Source: Alphaproteobacteria bacterium (GTDB lineage: Bacteria; Pseudomonadota; Alphaproteobacteria; Micavibrionales; Micavibrionaceae). Taken from it: a DNA stretch of 64,000 bases. The translations under genes and the position numbers were made by a program. Where the stretch lies: contig JAUHWR010000001.1 of assembly GCA_030427385.1 (NCBI GenBank), forward strand, positions 1,608,042-1,672,041. Direction: 5' to 3'. The notes under the pieces were generated by a model that made no database searches, was not told the DNA's origin, and saw nothing but the letters and a program-made list of their open reading frames with translations. Of this stretch, positions 11,627-21,027 are shown piece by piece. Every line of letters starts with the position of its first letter. Within the stretch, counting starts at the first letter, position 1.

Positions 11627-12145
11627 TTATGCGCCTTTTTCAGCCTTAGCCGCCATTACACGTGCCAATTGTGCCGCCGGAGCTTGGCACAATGTCGCAA
11701 TGCGTTGTTGCGGCGTAATAAGAATGCCCACGATTTTAGAGCGTAGCTCATCAAGACTAGGCATTTTCGCAAGAGCTTCAACGCCCGCCTTATCTAATAT
11801 GGTTGCACCCATATTACCGCCCATAATGACCAACTTGTCATTATCTTTAGCATATTCGAATGTAACCTTTGCCGCGGCCACAGGATCTTGAGACGTGGCA
11901 ATACCAACCGGCCCCTTAAAAAGATCTGCAATACCTTCGGAATTCGTTCCTTTGGCTGCACGTTTTGCCAAAGTGTTTTTTGTAACCTTGAATGTCGCAC
12001 CAGCCTCACGAAGCTTGGCTCTGTAGTCTGTTAATTGCGCCACGGTCATACCGCTATATTCCGCAACAACTACTGTCTCACAATTCTCAAAGCCTTTTTT
12101 ATAGACTTCGAGTTCACTTGCTTTTTTTTCGCGGCTCATTGCCAT
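11627..12145 (-). CDS. rplJ: 50S ribosomal protein L10
   Basis: A 172-residue base of the ribosomal stalk; its C-terminal helix binds L7/L12 dimers. The AEYSGMTVAQLTDYRAKLR and FKVTKNTLAKRA segments are typical. AAGGAAC lies 8 bases before the ATG chosen (MAMSREKK); the Met two residues later is an alternative. It heads this transcription unit: rplK and rplA are not upstream, where a DUF1489 gene is found instead, so the rplKA part must lie elsewhere. L10 is the expected ligand of its own leader. Confidence 0.98.
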   Translation of the reverse strand: MAMSREKKASELEVYKKGFENCETVVVAEYSGMTVAQLTDYRAKLREAGATFKVTKNTLAKRAAKGTNSEGIADLFKGPVGIATSQDPVAAAKVTFEYAKDNDKLVIMGGNMGATILDKAGVEALAKMPSLDELRSKIVGILITPQQRIATLCQAPAAQLARVMAAKAEKGA

Positions 12146-12180
12146 GTTGTGTGTTCCTTCTTTTAAAAATCAATTCCAAA

Positions 12181-12270
12181 ATAATAAAGGACGGAAAAAC
12201 CGTCCCTGTCGAAATCATGCGCATAACCTATGATAGATAGCCCCCGCTCTCGCCTTCGGCCTGTTATGCT
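12181..12270 (-). promoter_or_regulatory. L10 leader-type mRNA structure upstream of rplJ
   Basis: Between the promoter and rplJ, GCATAAC (12263-12269) pairs perfectly with GTTATGC (12221-12227) around an inner GGCC-GAA-GGCG hairpin, the kind of fold bound by L10 in ribosomal protein L10 leaders. It is followed by a 6-bp GGACGG/CCGTCC hairpin (12189-12205) with a T5 loop and a T-rich tail just before the Shine-Dalgarno, which could attenuate. Assignment to the L10 leader family rests on position and shape only. Confidence 0.6.
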
Positions 12271-12329
12271 CATCTATACTGGACTTATTTTTAACGCCAA
12301 TAATCTCGGACAAGTAATAATATGAGCGC

Positions 12330-12358
12330 ATATAAAAGAATATATCAAAGACTGTCAA
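12330..12358 (-). promoter_or_regulatory. Promoter of the rplJ-rplL-rpoB-rpoC operon
   Basis: On the minus strand a perfect TTGACA (12353-12358) is followed after 17 bases by TTATAT (12330-12335). Predicted initiation near 12323 leaves a leader of about 175 bases holding the L10-type structure. This is the best sigma70-like match upstream of the operon. Confidence 0.75.
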
Positions 12359-12365
12359 TAGTTTT

Positions 12366-12803
12366 TTAATCAATTAATCCCAAAATTCGCAAATCATGTG
12401 CCATCTCGTCGGGGGGCAGATGATCTTGTGACTGATTCAGTTGCACAGGGCCGATATCTTTTGGTGCGTCTTCTGCGCGTAAATAACGCCACCCCTGAAA
12501 TGGTTTATGAGATAAAATTTGAGTACGGAAGATCTCTGGATCCAGAAATAACTTACAAAATTTCCTCCCGCCCTCATCTATGTCCTGTTCGATTGCGATT
12601 ATCTCTTGCCGACATTGGATGCGCCGGTTAATGACCCAATAAATTGACCCGCCGCTGACTAGCTCACGCTCCTGCTTTGGTGTATTACGCGTAGTTCTTA
12701 ATACGGCATCATATCCATGATAAAGCACCTTTTGAGTATCCTGCCACATGACAAGGCTTTCAACGCTCTCCGTTCCTACAGATAATTTTTTTAAATGAAT
12801 CAT
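12366..12803 (-). CDS. DUF1489 family protein
   Basis: A 145-residue protein of the DUF1489 family, which is largely alphaproteobacterial and has no known function. The match rests on the MIHLKKLSVG start, GGSIYWVINRRIQCRQEI, and the PFQGWRYLRAEDAPKDIG segment. It has no signal peptide and no membrane segment. It lies immediately upstream of the rplJ promoter on the same strand and is divergent from the SLBB gene. Confidence 0.85.
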   Translation of the reverse strand: MIHLKKLSVGTESVESLVMWQDTQKVLYHGYDAVLRTTRNTPKQERELVSGGSIYWVINRRIQCRQEIIAIEQDIDEGGRKFCKLFLDPEIFRTQILSHKPFQGWRYLRAEDAPKDIGPVQLNQSQDHLPPDEMAHDLRILGLID

Positions 12804-12890
12804 ATTAATATTAACATATATAAGCTTGCCAGCACGATACCAGCCCTCTTATACTAATTATAGTACGTTCGTATTCATTCTTTTATTGAA

Positions 12891-15419
12891 ATGCCACACA
12901 AAAATATATCTTATGCAGCCCTGCTTATTGCATGCTTTACAGTTTCTCCTGTGGCAGCGCAGGAAAACCATGCCTTTGATCCCTTTGGTGAGAGAGAGGA
13001 AATCGCCGCCCCCCTATTATCTCCCATCGCTACCCCGGGACATGCCCTGCCAAAAAACAGCCTGCCTGTTGTTAATGAACTGAATAACACACGATCATCA
13101 GCGTTGGCTCCCCCTGCCTCTCTCTCCCGGATTGAGACTTACTATTCTGGCCGAATTATTGATGAGCTAAAACAATTTGGATATGAGATGTTTGCCGGGC
13201 AACATAATCTTAACGCCGACACCCCCCTGAATGGGGCCATTCAGGATGACTTTATTTTAAGTGCAGGCGACCGTGTAACCGTTATTCTGCGTGGTCAGAC
13301 CAATTCGCAAAAAACGTATCAGATTGCGACCAATGGCTTGCTTACACTTGACAACCTCTCCCCTGTACCGGCGGCGGCCCGTACATTATCTCAGGTTGAA
13401 GCCGCCCTAAAAAGCCAAATGGCGTCCCTGCCCAATATTGATCTTTACCTATCATTAGATAAAGTGCGTCAGATTGATGTGCTGGTGATTGGCCATGTTA
13501 ATCAACCGGGGCGGCAAACAATGACCGCCTTTAATACAATCCTTGATGCCCTCTCCATGGCGGGCGGCATTACAAAAGACGGCAGTTTACGACAGATTAA
13601 GCTAATCAGATCCGGACGCACGCAGTTGATTGACCTTTATAGTCTGTTGATTTATGCGAGTGATATTGCCGATATCCAGCTAAAAAACGGTGACCGGATT
13701 ATCATTCCGCCGCTCGGCCCCACACTCGCCGTCTCCGGCAACGTACATCGCCCCGGTATATATGAACTGCGTAAAACGCTAAACGGCATGAATTATAATC
13801 CCGCCAAATCAAGTGAAACTTTGAATATGGAAGAGGTTCTCACCATGGCAGGCGGTGTTTTGTCGCCGGGTCAAAATAGGTTCATGCACCTCTCCGTGAC
13901 CCAAAACGGCTATGAAGATGTGATCGATGTCGCAGATACCTTCAAACCACAATTTCATAGCGGCTCCATTTTAATGGTGTCACCAACGGATGAAACCAGA
14001 CAAGGGCAAGTCGAAATCAGCGGGCATTCCAGAAAATCAGGCATACATCCCCTATCCAAAAACAAAACGTTATCCGCATTATTAAGCCGTGAAGCGCTTG
14101 GCGAAGATATCTATCCCTTAATGGGTATTATTGAGCGGCATGATCAGAATGACCTAAAACAAAGCTTTCTACCTTTTCCGCTGCATCTGGTCATAAAAAA
14201 TCAATTTGATCAGAGGCTTGCGGACGGTGACACGGTTCATTTATTTTCAAAGTCGCAAATTCACAATCTGGCTTTGCCAGAAATCAAAGAAGCATTTATT
14301 CCTATTCATTATCAGGATTTGGGATCATCTGCCTCCATCCGCCACAATCACAAAGCCGCCGTGACCCCGTTATTATCTCAAATTTTAAAAGAACATAGTA
14401 TTCACCTAAAAGGGGCGGTGCGGCTTCCCGGTGCTTATCCGGTTAGTGAAGGGGTTACACTTGAGGATATCTTGAATATCTCGGGCGGTCTAACGCTGGA
14501 GGCCAATAAAAGCCGCATTGAGGTTACCTCGGATCAGTTCGGATCGAACGGACAGGCACATGGCCGTAGCGGGACACAAAGAATGCTGGTTAATCTTTCG
14601 ACATCAAACCCAGGGTCCATATCATTAGTGCCGGGCGATACCGTTCGCGTGAACCAAACTATCAAAAAATTAAATAATGAGTCTGTCCTTCTTGCGGGTG
14701 AAGTGGTTCAACCGGGGGAATATAATTTAATGCCGGGCGATACCTTATCAACGTTATTCGCACGTGCTGGTGGCCTAACGCCCGAAGCCTATCCGGAAGG
14801 TGCCATTTTTAGCCGCGCGCAAGAACGTAAGGCGGAAGAGCAACGATATCGCGCCACCGCCAATGATATTGAACGCTCGCTAGCCGCCGCATTGGATCGT
14901 AATGACGATCAAAAACCCAATCATACTCAAATCGAGATGGTACGCGGATTGGCGGCAGAATTAAAAAATGTAAAAGCAGTGGGGCGCATTACAGTTGAAG
15001 CTAGCCCCGATAAATTATTAAGTACACCAGAACTTGATATCTTACTGGAGGCAGGGGACCGAATATATATGCCTAAACGCCCATATAATGTGCGCGTGCG
15101 CGGTGAAGTCCTCTCCCCCTCTAACCTGCAATTCAGAAGTGGCAAAGCGCCGCGTGATTATTTAATGGAAGCAGGCGGTTACACGCATTTTGCGGATAAG
15201 AACCGTACATTTGTTATTTATCCGGATGGCAGCGCACAACCATTACAAGTTAGCAATTGGAATTATGACCCGGTCATGATCCCCCCCGGATCAACCATTA
15301 TCGTGCCACGCGACCCCAAACCATTTGACTTCATGGAAACAGCCAAAGATATCTCACAGATACTCGGTAATCTTGCTATAAGCGCAGTAGTTATAGACGA
15401 TATACAGGATGATGATTAA
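12891..15419 (+). CDS. Multi-SLBB polysaccharide export protein
   Basis: An 842-residue exported protein with a signal peptide cut after PVAAQ. A polysaccharide export domain (about residues 118-195; FILSAGDRVTVILRGQTN) is followed by five SLBB-like units recognisable by a V.G.V..PG...L opening and an ...AGG... turn: IGHVNQPG, SGNVHRPG, KGAVRLPG, AGEVVQPG and RGEVLSPS. This is the Wza-type outer-membrane channel class but more than twice Wza's length, like large SLBB exporters of gliding or predatory bacteria. No lipobox is seen. It overlaps the next glycosyltransferase by one base (TAATG), so they are co-expressed. No Wzc or Wzb is nearby. Confidence 0.85.
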   Translation: MPHKNISYAALLIACFTVSPVAAQENHAFDPFGEREEIAAPLLSPIATPGHALPKNSLPVVNELNNTRSSALAPPASLSRIETYYSGRIIDELKQFGYEMFAGQHNLNADTPLNGAIQDDFILSAGDRVTVILRGQTNSQKTYQIATNGLLTLDNLSPVPAAARTLSQVEAALKSQMASLPNIDLYLSLDKVRQIDVLVIGHVNQPGRQTMTAFNTILDALSMAGGITKDGSLRQIKLIRSGRTQLIDLYSLLIYASDIADIQLKNGDRIIIPPLGPTLAVSGNVHRPGIYELRKTLNGMNYNPAKSSETLNMEEVLTMAGGVLSPGQNRFMHLSVTQNGYEDVIDVADTFKPQFHSGSILMVSPTDETRQGQVEISGHSRKSGIHPLSKNKTLSALLSREALGEDIYPLMGIIERHDQNDLKQSFLPFPLHLVIKNQFDQRLADGDTVHLFSKSQIHNLALPEIKEAFIPIHYQDLGSSASIRHNHKAAVTPLLSQILKEHSIHLKGAVRLPGAYPVSEGVTLEDILNISGGLTLEANKSRIEVTSDQFGSNGQAHGRSGTQRMLVNLSTSNPGSISLVPGDTVRVNQTIKKLNNESVLLAGEVVQPGEYNLMPGDTLSTLFARAGGLTPEAYPEGAIFSRAQERKAEEQRYRATANDIERSLAAALDRNDDQKPNHTQIEMVRGLAAELKNVKAVGRITVEASPDKLLSTPELDILLEAGDRIYMPKRPYNVRVRGEVLSPSNLQFRSGKAPRDYLMEAGGYTHFADKNRTFVIYPDGSAQPLQVSNWNYDPVMIPPGSTIIVPRDPKPFDFMETAKDISQILGNLAISAVVIDDIQDDD

Positions 15420-16165
15420 TGATCTCTATCATTACCATCACATACCAGAACCTCGCTGGATTGACAAAAACAGCGCAAAGTATTTTATCGCAAACGTCGC
15501 AAGAATATGAATGGATCATCATTGACGGCAATTCCAAAGATGGCACAAAAGACTTTCTAAAGACTTTACCCGCCAATTATATCAGCGAAAAAGACAACGG
15601 CATTTATGATGCCATGAATAAGGGGATAGATCGCGCAGGCGAAGAATATATTATATTTATGAATGCCGGCGATCAATTTGCAAGCGATGAGACGATTGAA
15701 ATATTAAATAACGCCATAATAACTGAAAATTTCCCTGATTTTATCTATGGTGCGTCTCTGGAGGGAGAAGATTATCAAAATGCGCAATTAAAATCGGCGC
15801 GTCCTATAAAGTTTCTCCCCCTCGGATTACCGACACATCATCAGGCTATGATGTATAAAACATCGCTTTTGACTGACTTAAGATATAATACATCATATAA
15901 AATCGCCGCCGATTATGATTTTACGTGCCGGTTCATTAGCCGTGTCAAAACGCATCACTTGACCCAATCTCCCCTATGCCTATTTGAACCCGGAGGAATT
16001 TCCCAAACATCAGTTATTGCGGGTCGTAAAGAACAATTTAGGATTAGAAAATCTCTTAAAATTTGCTCTTTTCCCATGAACTACCTGATCTATATAATGC
16101 AATCATGCAGTATGGCGCTGCGTCAAAATTTTCCCGACATTTATTGGTATCTTCGGGCAAAATAA
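15419..16165 (+). CDS. Family 2 glycosyltransferase
   Basis: A 248-residue GT-A glycosyltransferase, probably building an exported polysaccharide. The N-terminus (MISIITITYQNLAGLTKTAQS) is the GT2 nucleotide-sugar fold; DGNSKDGT and the acidic FMNAGD motif (near residue 80) bind donor and metal. It resembles the WcaA/WcaE-like family. No membrane segment is evident. The start overlaps the stop of the SLBB exporter, linking it to polysaccharide assembly. Donor and acceptor cannot be told. Confidence 0.85.
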   Translation: MISIITITYQNLAGLTKTAQSILSQTSQEYEWIIIDGNSKDGTKDFLKTLPANYISEKDNGIYDAMNKGIDRAGEEYIIFMNAGDQFASDETIEILNNAIITENFPDFIYGASLEGEDYQNAQLKSARPIKFLPLGLPTHHQAMMYKTSLLTDLRYNTSYKIAADYDFTCRFISRVKTHHLTQSPLCLFEPGGISQTSVIAGRKEQFRIRKSLKICSFPMNYLIYIMQSCSMALRQNFPDIYWYLRAK

Positions 16166-16249
16166 AAACTTCTCAGATAATCAAAAACGCGTTAAAGTTT
16201 TATTAATATTTCTTGCCTAAAACAGATCAGGAAAGGATATTCGAGCATC

Positions 16250-16831
16250 ATGTCCATAGCGCAAAAGGATCAAGAATTAAAAGCTCTATATCACAAATTT
16301 GGCGTTCCTGAATTTGTGAAAAAATGGATTGAAAATAGCGATGAATCCGACGATATCCCGCAATATAACCTTCACGCCCCCCTTTGTAATATGCATCCTG
16401 AAGATGCATTACTTTGCATTGCTCTATGCTTAAAGGTTATTCATCAAAAACATATACATGCCTCTAAGTTATTAGAGAATGTGGTTGAAATAATGGATAG
16501 CATTGTTGAAAATTACGGCGCATCCGCCCTAAATAGAGACACAAAAAACTTTCCCGACATAGAGCGTATCGATATTGAATTTGTCGCGGCTGATTTGGAT
16601 ATGCTAACGTATCATTTGGAAAATATTGAACCCTATCTTTTTGAAAATCAGGATGACAGTGTTTCCATTATTATCCATGCACTCTATATCCAAGCAAAAG
16701 CACAAGCAGAGATTGCCTCCTATGTCCTTAAAAACTTTCGCGAGCAGTCACATCATAATAAAACCTTTAAACAACAAGATGTGCCGTTTTTAAAGACGTT
16801 GCCGGTTAATGATAATAAAATTAAAATTTAA
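16250..16831 (+). CDS. Uncharacterised acidic helical protein
   Basis: A 193-residue protein with no signal peptide, no membrane segment and no family I recognise. It is rich in acidic residues, His and Ile and looks all-helical. The segment HPEDALLCIALCLKVIHQKH and the C-terminal helix before FREQSHHNK are the most regular parts. AGGAAAGG lies 13 bases before the ATG. It follows the SLBB-GT pair by 84 bases on the same strand and converges on the HIT gene with a 4-base overlap. Confidence 0.65.
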   Translation: MSIAQKDQELKALYHKFGVPEFVKKWIENSDESDDIPQYNLHAPLCNMHPEDALLCIALCLKVIHQKHIHASKLLENVVEIMDSIVENYGASALNRDTKNFPDIERIDIEFVAADLDMLTYHLENIEPYLFENQDDSVSIIIHALYIQAKAQAEIASYVLKNFREQSHHNKTFKQQDVPFLKTLPVNDNKIKI

Positions 16832-17193
16832 TCCTGCTTAGGACGCATGGGCCCAATATCCTCGCCTGCTAATATGTGCCAATGCAAATGAGGAATCTCC
16901 TGCCCGCCATGTTTACCCGTATTTGAAACCAGCCTATAACCGTCTTGTTCAATATCAAGAGCCTTTATCACACTGGCGACGGCACGATTCATGGCTATAA
17001 TTTCTGCATCGCTGGCATGTGAAGAAAAATCGCTCATTGACATATATGCGCCCTTTGGCAGAACCAACGCATGAATGGGCGCTTGTGGGAAAGCATCATG
17101 AATTACCAATACATGCTCATCTTCGTATATTTTTTTACTGGGAATGTCCCCACGTAGAATTTTGGCAAAAATGTTATCTTGATCGTAACTCAT
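16828..17193 (-). CDS. HIT family purine nucleotide hydrolase
   Basis: A 121-residue histidine-triad protein of the HinT branch, which hydrolyses AMP-linked phosphoramidates. The triad motif HLHWHI is near residue 103 and the N-terminal DNIFAKILRGDIPSKKIYED is typical. It is the last gene of the his-type minus operon and overlaps hisE by 4 bases (ATGA). The hisE-HIT order is known in alphaproteobacteria. Confidence 0.93.
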   Translation of the reverse strand: MSYDQDNIFAKILRGDIPSKKIYEDEHVLVIHDAFPQAPIHALVLPKGAYMSMSDFSSHASDAEIIAMNRAVASVIKALDIEQDGYRLVSNTGKHGGQEIPHLHWHILAGEDIGPMRPKQD

Positions 17194-17510
17194 GTTTTAT
17201 TTCGTCCCTTTTTTTCGTCATGTCCGCTAATCCCCATTCTCCTTTCGAGAATTTTCAAAACATCTTCCGGTGTAATATTTTGATCCGCCCACAATACCAT
17301 TAAATGAAAAAGAAGATCCGCAGATTCAGCTTTTAAAGCCTCTTTATCTCCCTTAATTGCTTCAATAATGGTCTCAATCGCTTCCTCGCCAACTTTTTCC
17401 GCTATTTTTGACGTGCCCTTATCATAAAGAGAAGCAACATATGACTGATCCCCCGCAGCATTTTTGCGCGATTGGATTACATCATATAGTGAGCTAATAA
17501 TATCGCTCAT
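17190..17510 (-). CDS. hisE: Phosphoribosyl-ATP diphosphatase
   Basis: HisE hydrolyses phosphoribosyl-ATP to phosphoribosyl-AMP, the second step of histidine synthesis. It has 106 residues. The MazG-like helical core with its acidic metal-binding residues is clear in KVGEEAIETIIEAIKGDK and ESADLLFHLMVLW. It overlaps both neighbours by 4 bases. No hisI partner is in the window. Confidence 0.95.
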   Translation of the reverse strand: MSDIISSLYDVIQSRKNAAGDQSYVASLYDKGTSKIAEKVGEEAIETIIEAIKGDKEALKAESADLLFHLMVLWADQNITPEDVLKILERRMGISGHDEKKGRNKT

Positions 17511-18271
17511 GCCGCGCTCCTGGCATTCTTATGGGCACTTAATAAATGCTTCATAAAATTCTTTGGACGCTGCACCATAATATCTACATAATCCGGCTTT
17601 TCTATCGCCGTTTTACCTTCAATAAACACAGTGCACAATTCAGGAAAAGCCGCCTTTGCAACCTCTAAATGTTTGGGCTGGTCTTCTATAAAAATTGCTT
17701 TGTCCGCATTCACACCTAATTTTTTCAACGCTAATTCAACAGCATAGGCGCTCTGCCCTTTTGACTTAAAATCAAAATCATCATAGCCCATAATATGGTC
17801 AAAATAATCCTCAACACCTAAATTACGCGACACAGGATGCGCCCAATATTCTGCATTGGCATGGGTAATCATGGCATGCTTAATATATGGCTTTAATGCC
17901 GCAAACAAATCATTCGTCTCAGCGCAGGGTGCAATCAATTGAGGAATATTCTCGGAAATATTTTTGAATGACCATTTCAATTGGGCAATTAAAACCTGTT
18001 TCTTAAAATCTGCCTCATCCATGCCTGTCTGTTTTGCATAGGGTAGAAAAGCAGTCACTGTATCGTGATATTGCAAAAACCCTTGCCCGCCCAAGTGATA
18101 TGCTTCCTCGTCTGACAAATCCGGAATAATTTCCTGTGCGCCCTTGGCATTTGCAGAAAAAAAGTTTTTTTCCAAATCTTCAGGTGCAATATCGTTGTAA
18201 TGATAGGAGTAAAGGACGCCGTCGAAATCCCATATCATTGCTGTTCTGTCTTTTAATATATGATCTATCAT
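17507..18271 (-). CDS. HAD-like phosphatase in the his operon (pyrimidine 5'-nucleotidase type)
   Basis: A 254-residue HAD hydrolase. Motif I is [11 protein letters not shown] (Asp 15 and Asp 17), motif II is MITHAN, and motif IV is FIEDQPKH. The family resembles the pyrimidine 5'-nucleotidase/SDT1-like phosphatases that act on small phosphometabolites. It overlaps hisF and hisE by 4 bases each, so translation is coupled to histidine genes. The operon lacks a visible histidinol-phosphate phosphatase, so this enzyme is a candidate for that step. A housekeeping nucleotidase role is the alternative. Confidence 0.85.
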   Translation of the reverse strand: MIDHILKDRTAMIWDFDGVLYSYHYNDIAPEDLEKNFFSANAKGAQEIIPDLSDEEAYHLGGQGFLQYHDTVTAFLPYAKQTGMDEADFKKQVLIAQLKWSFKNISENIPQLIAPCAETNDLFAALKPYIKHAMITHANAEYWAHPVSRNLGVEDYFDHIMGYDDFDFKSKGQSAYAVELALKKLGVNADKAIFIEDQPKHLEVAKAAFPELCTVFIEGKTAIEKPDYVDIMVQRPKNFMKHLLSAHKNARSAA

Positions 18272-19026
18272 ATTCTCACCGCTATGTTATTTTGCTGCAA
18301 AACATTTTTTGCTTGTTCAATCGTATATTCACCAAAATGAAAAATAGAGGCCGCCAGCACGGCAGAAGCTCTACCTTGGTCGATCCCTTCCACCAGATGT
18401 TGTAAATTACCGACGCCGCCGGATGCGATAATCGGAATATCAACTAAATCCGAAATGCTGCGCGTTAAATCTAAATCGAAGCCATTTTTTGTGCCATCAC
18501 GATCCATGGAGGTTACTAAAAACTCTCCTGCGCCATAATCAGCCATTTTTTGCGCCCATTCCAATGCATCAATACCGGTTTTTTTTCGCCCGCCATGTGT
18601 ATAAATTTCCCATTTATTATCTGCGATTTTGCGTGCATCTATGGCGACTACGATGCATTGTGACCCGCATTTATCAGAGGCTTCTTTTATAAAATCAGGA
18701 TTAAAAATTGCTGCGGAATTAATGGATACTTTATCTGCACCTGCATTTAATAATTTTCGAATATCCGAAATATGTTTTACACCGCCCCCCACCGTTAACG
18801 GCATAAATACTTCGGATGCTGTGCGTTCCACAACATCTAAAATTGTATCGCGTCCTTCATGGGTTGCCGTAATATCCAAAAAGCAAATCTCATCTGCGCC
18901 TTGGTCTTGATATAGCTTTGCTTGCTCCACGGGATCGCCCGCATCAATTAAGTCCAGAAAATTAACGCCCTTAACGACGCGGCCATTCGCAACATCAAGA
19001 CATGGTATAATGCGGGTTTTTAGCAT
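18268..19026 (-). CDS. hisF: Imidazole glycerol phosphate synthase subunit HisF
   Basis: The cyclase subunit: it uses ammonia from HisH to convert PRFAR into IGP and AICAR. It has 252 residues and forms a (beta/alpha)8 barrel. The catalytic Asp in [18 protein letters not shown] and the second Asp in [12 protein letters not shown] are both present. The start codon shares a base with the hisA stop and the stop overlaps the HAD gene. Confidence 0.97.
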   Translation of the reverse strand: MLKTRIIPCLDVANGRVVKGVNFLDLIDAGDPVEQAKLYQDQGADEICFLDITATHEGRDTILDVVERTASEVFMPLTVGGGVKHISDIRKLLNAGADKVSINSAAIFNPDFIKEASDKCGSQCIVVAIDARKIADNKWEIYTHGGRKKTGIDALEWAQKMADYGAGEFLVTSMDRDGTKNGFDLDLTRSISDLVDIPIIASGGVGNLQHLVEGIDQGRASAVLAASIFHFGEYTIEQAKNVLQQNNIAVRI

Positions 19027-19745
19027 TAATTAATTCCCGCCAAATCCGTAATATTTAACCGATTTTCATAGAGCGCGCGTCCTATGATTAACCCCTCGAC
19101 GCCGTTATCAGACAGCTTTTCAACTTCGCGGACATGTTTCATATTGCCGACACCGCCAGAGGCGATGACAGGAATGTCAATCCCATCGGCAAGCTCTTTA
19201 GTTAGTTTGATATTCGGACCTTCTTCTGTGCCATCACGATTAATATCTGTGTAGATAATTGCGGCCGCGCCGGCATCTTCAAAACGCTTTGCCATATCAA
19301 AAATAGTTGTCTCAGACTCTTCGACCCATCCTTCGACTGCAATTTTCTCACCCCTTGCATCCAGCCCCAAAATAATTTTACCGGGAAAAGCAGCGCAGGC
19401 TTCGCATACAAGTTCAGGATTTTTGACCGCTAAGGTTCCCAGAATGACACGTGAAATTCCGGCTTCCAGCCAATTTTCAATATGGGCCATTTTGCGAATC
19501 CCGCCGCCAAGTTGCACCGGAAGATCAGTCGCCTCTAAAATAGCTGTCACGCTATCACGATTAACAGGAAATCCATCTACTGCCCCATTCAGATCGACAA
19601 TATGCAGATATTTAAATCCTGCTTGTTCAAATTGTTTCGCTTGAGATGCAGGATCGGGATTATACACCGTGGCATCGTTCATGTTTCCCTTATAAAGACG
19701 CACACATTTGCCATCTTTTAAGTCTATCGCTGGATAAATAATCAT
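19026..19745 (-). CDS. hisA: ProFAR isomerase HisA
   Basis: Phosphoribosylformimino-AICAR phosphate isomerase, 239 residues, a (beta/alpha)8 barrel homologous to HisF. The N-terminal catalytic Asp ([17 protein letters not shown]), [12 protein letters not shown] and the second catalytic Asp ([14 protein letters not shown]) are present. It is separated from hisH by an inserted GNAT gene and followed directly by hisF. Confidence 0.97.
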   Translation of the reverse strand: MIIYPAIDLKDGKCVRLYKGNMNDATVYNPDPASQAKQFEQAGFKYLHIVDLNGAVDGFPVNRDSVTAILEATDLPVQLGGGIRKMAHIENWLEAGISRVILGTLAVKNPELVCEACAAFPGKIILGLDARGEKIAVEGWVEESETTIFDMAKRFEDAGAAAIIYTDINRDGTEEGPNIKLTKELADGIDIPVIASGGVGNMKHVREVEKLSDNGVEGLIIGRALYENRLNITDLAGIN

Positions 19746-19768
19746 AGAACTTTATAACACGAGCTTTT

Positions 19769-20317
19769 TTAGTCTTGAAGGATTTTATAATAGTGCCGAC
19801 CAGAAACAGGTTTTCCATCAATCTCAGCGTAATATGGATGCACGCCAACCAATTCAAACCCCGCGCTTTCATAAAATTTTACCGCTGCTTTTTGAGTTTC
19901 ACGCACCCCCAGATTAATAACCTTAAAGCCTTTATCTTTCGCTGTGTCTTCTACTTTTTTTAGCAATTTTTTTGAAATTCCCTGACCCCGTGCCCACGGC
20001 ACCGTAAAGTTTGTCGTAAGTTTTACCGCCTGTTTTTGCGCCTCGTTATTGGCGGGGGGTAAAATTAATTGCGCGGTTGCGCATATAACGCCGTCCAAAC
20101 GGCCAACAAATAATAATCTCTGTGGCATGGTCACAACGCCCTGCCAATATCTCTCTAGTAATTCCCGTGATGGCAATTCGACCCATCCAAAACCGCCGCC
20201 ATCCTTGATTGCCAAATCTGTGGCATCACATAAATCATTTAGATCGTTATTCGTTAACGCAGATACAAGCTCAACGCTTTCAACAGTTTTTAAATTTTCG
20301 ATTACATTGCGGTCCAT
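19769..20317 (-). CDS. GNAT family N-acetyltransferase
   Basis: An acetyl-CoA-dependent acyltransferase of about 182 residues. The acetyl-CoA loop is VPWARGQGISKKLLKKVED and the C-terminal AVKFYESAGFELVGVHPYY is the usual GNAT ending. I prefer the ATG at 20317 because GGGGAA lies 6 bases before it; the track start at 20329 lacks such a site. It sits between hisH and hisA in the his unit. The substrate is unknown and a link to histidine metabolism is only positional. Confidence 0.85.
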   Translation of the reverse strand: MDRNVIENLKTVESVELVSALTNNDLNDLCDATDLAIKDGGGFGWVELPSRELLERYWQGVVTMPQRLLFVGRLDGVICATAQLILPPANNEAQKQAVKLTTNFTVPWARGQGISKKLLKKVEDTAKDKGFKVINLGVRETQKAAVKFYESAGFELVGVHPYYAEIDGKPVSGRHYYKILQD

Positions 20318-20340
20318 AATATTCCCCATTTTTTATTTTT

Positions 20341-21003
20341 TTAAGGCATCCAGTGCATAAAATCTTTAATTAAGTTTAACCCGGCATTCTGACTTTTTTC
20401 AGGATGGAATTGCGTACCGATAATATTTTCCTTCGCAATCATCGCCGCGACATTCTGTCCGTAATGCGTATGCGCCAATAAATGTCCCTTATCTTTACAG
20501 TCAAACATAAAAGAGTGAACAAAATAGAAATGTTTCTCCAAATCAGAGGCACTTTTTATGCTGCGAAGCAAAAAGTGCTCCGGCTGATCAAGAACAAGAT
20601 CATTCCACCCCATATGCGGAATTTTCATATCATTCGTCGTTTTTTGAAGCGGGATAACCTCTCCGCCAATCCACCCCAGTCCTTGATGCGTACCGTGTTC
20701 TTTACCCTGATCCGCTAATAATTGCATCCCGACGCAGATCCCTAAAAACGGAGTTTTATCCTCCAGTACTTTACGTTGCAAGGCACTGATCATATCCGGC
20801 ACGTCGTTCAGATTATGAATGCAATCGGCAAATGCTCCTTGCCCCGGCAATACAATTTTATCCGCTTTTAAAACGCCGCTGGCGCTATTTTCTATCACAA
20901 TTTCATAAGATAAATTTTCAAGCGCAATCACATGCTCAAACGCTTTGGCGGCGGAGCGGATATTTCCGGACCCATAATCAATAATCGCAATTGTTTTGCT
21001 CAT
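20341..21003 (-). CDS. hisH: Imidazole glycerol phosphate synthase subunit HisH
   Basis: The glutaminase subunit that supplies ammonia to HisF. It has 220 residues. The Cys nucleophile is in LGICVGMQLLAD and the His-Glu pair is in GTQFHPEKSQ. The start IAIIDYGSGNIRS is typical. It is the first gene of the minus his unit, only 24 bases from the divergent hisD start. TATAAA lies close upstream, so the mRNA may have little or no leader. Confidence 0.97.
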   Translation of the reverse strand: MSKTIAIIDYGSGNIRSAAKAFEHVIALENLSYEIVIENSASGVLKADKIVLPGQGAFADCIHNLNDVPDMISALQRKVLEDKTPFLGICVGMQLLADQGKEHGTHQGLGWIGGEVIPLQKTTNDMKIPHMGWNDLVLDQPEHFLLRSIKSASDLEKHFYFVHSFMFDCKDKGHLLAHTHYGQNVAAMIAKENIIGTQFHPEKSQNAGLNLIKDFMHWMP

Positions 21004-21027
21004 AGATTTCTTTTATAGATAAGGGAT

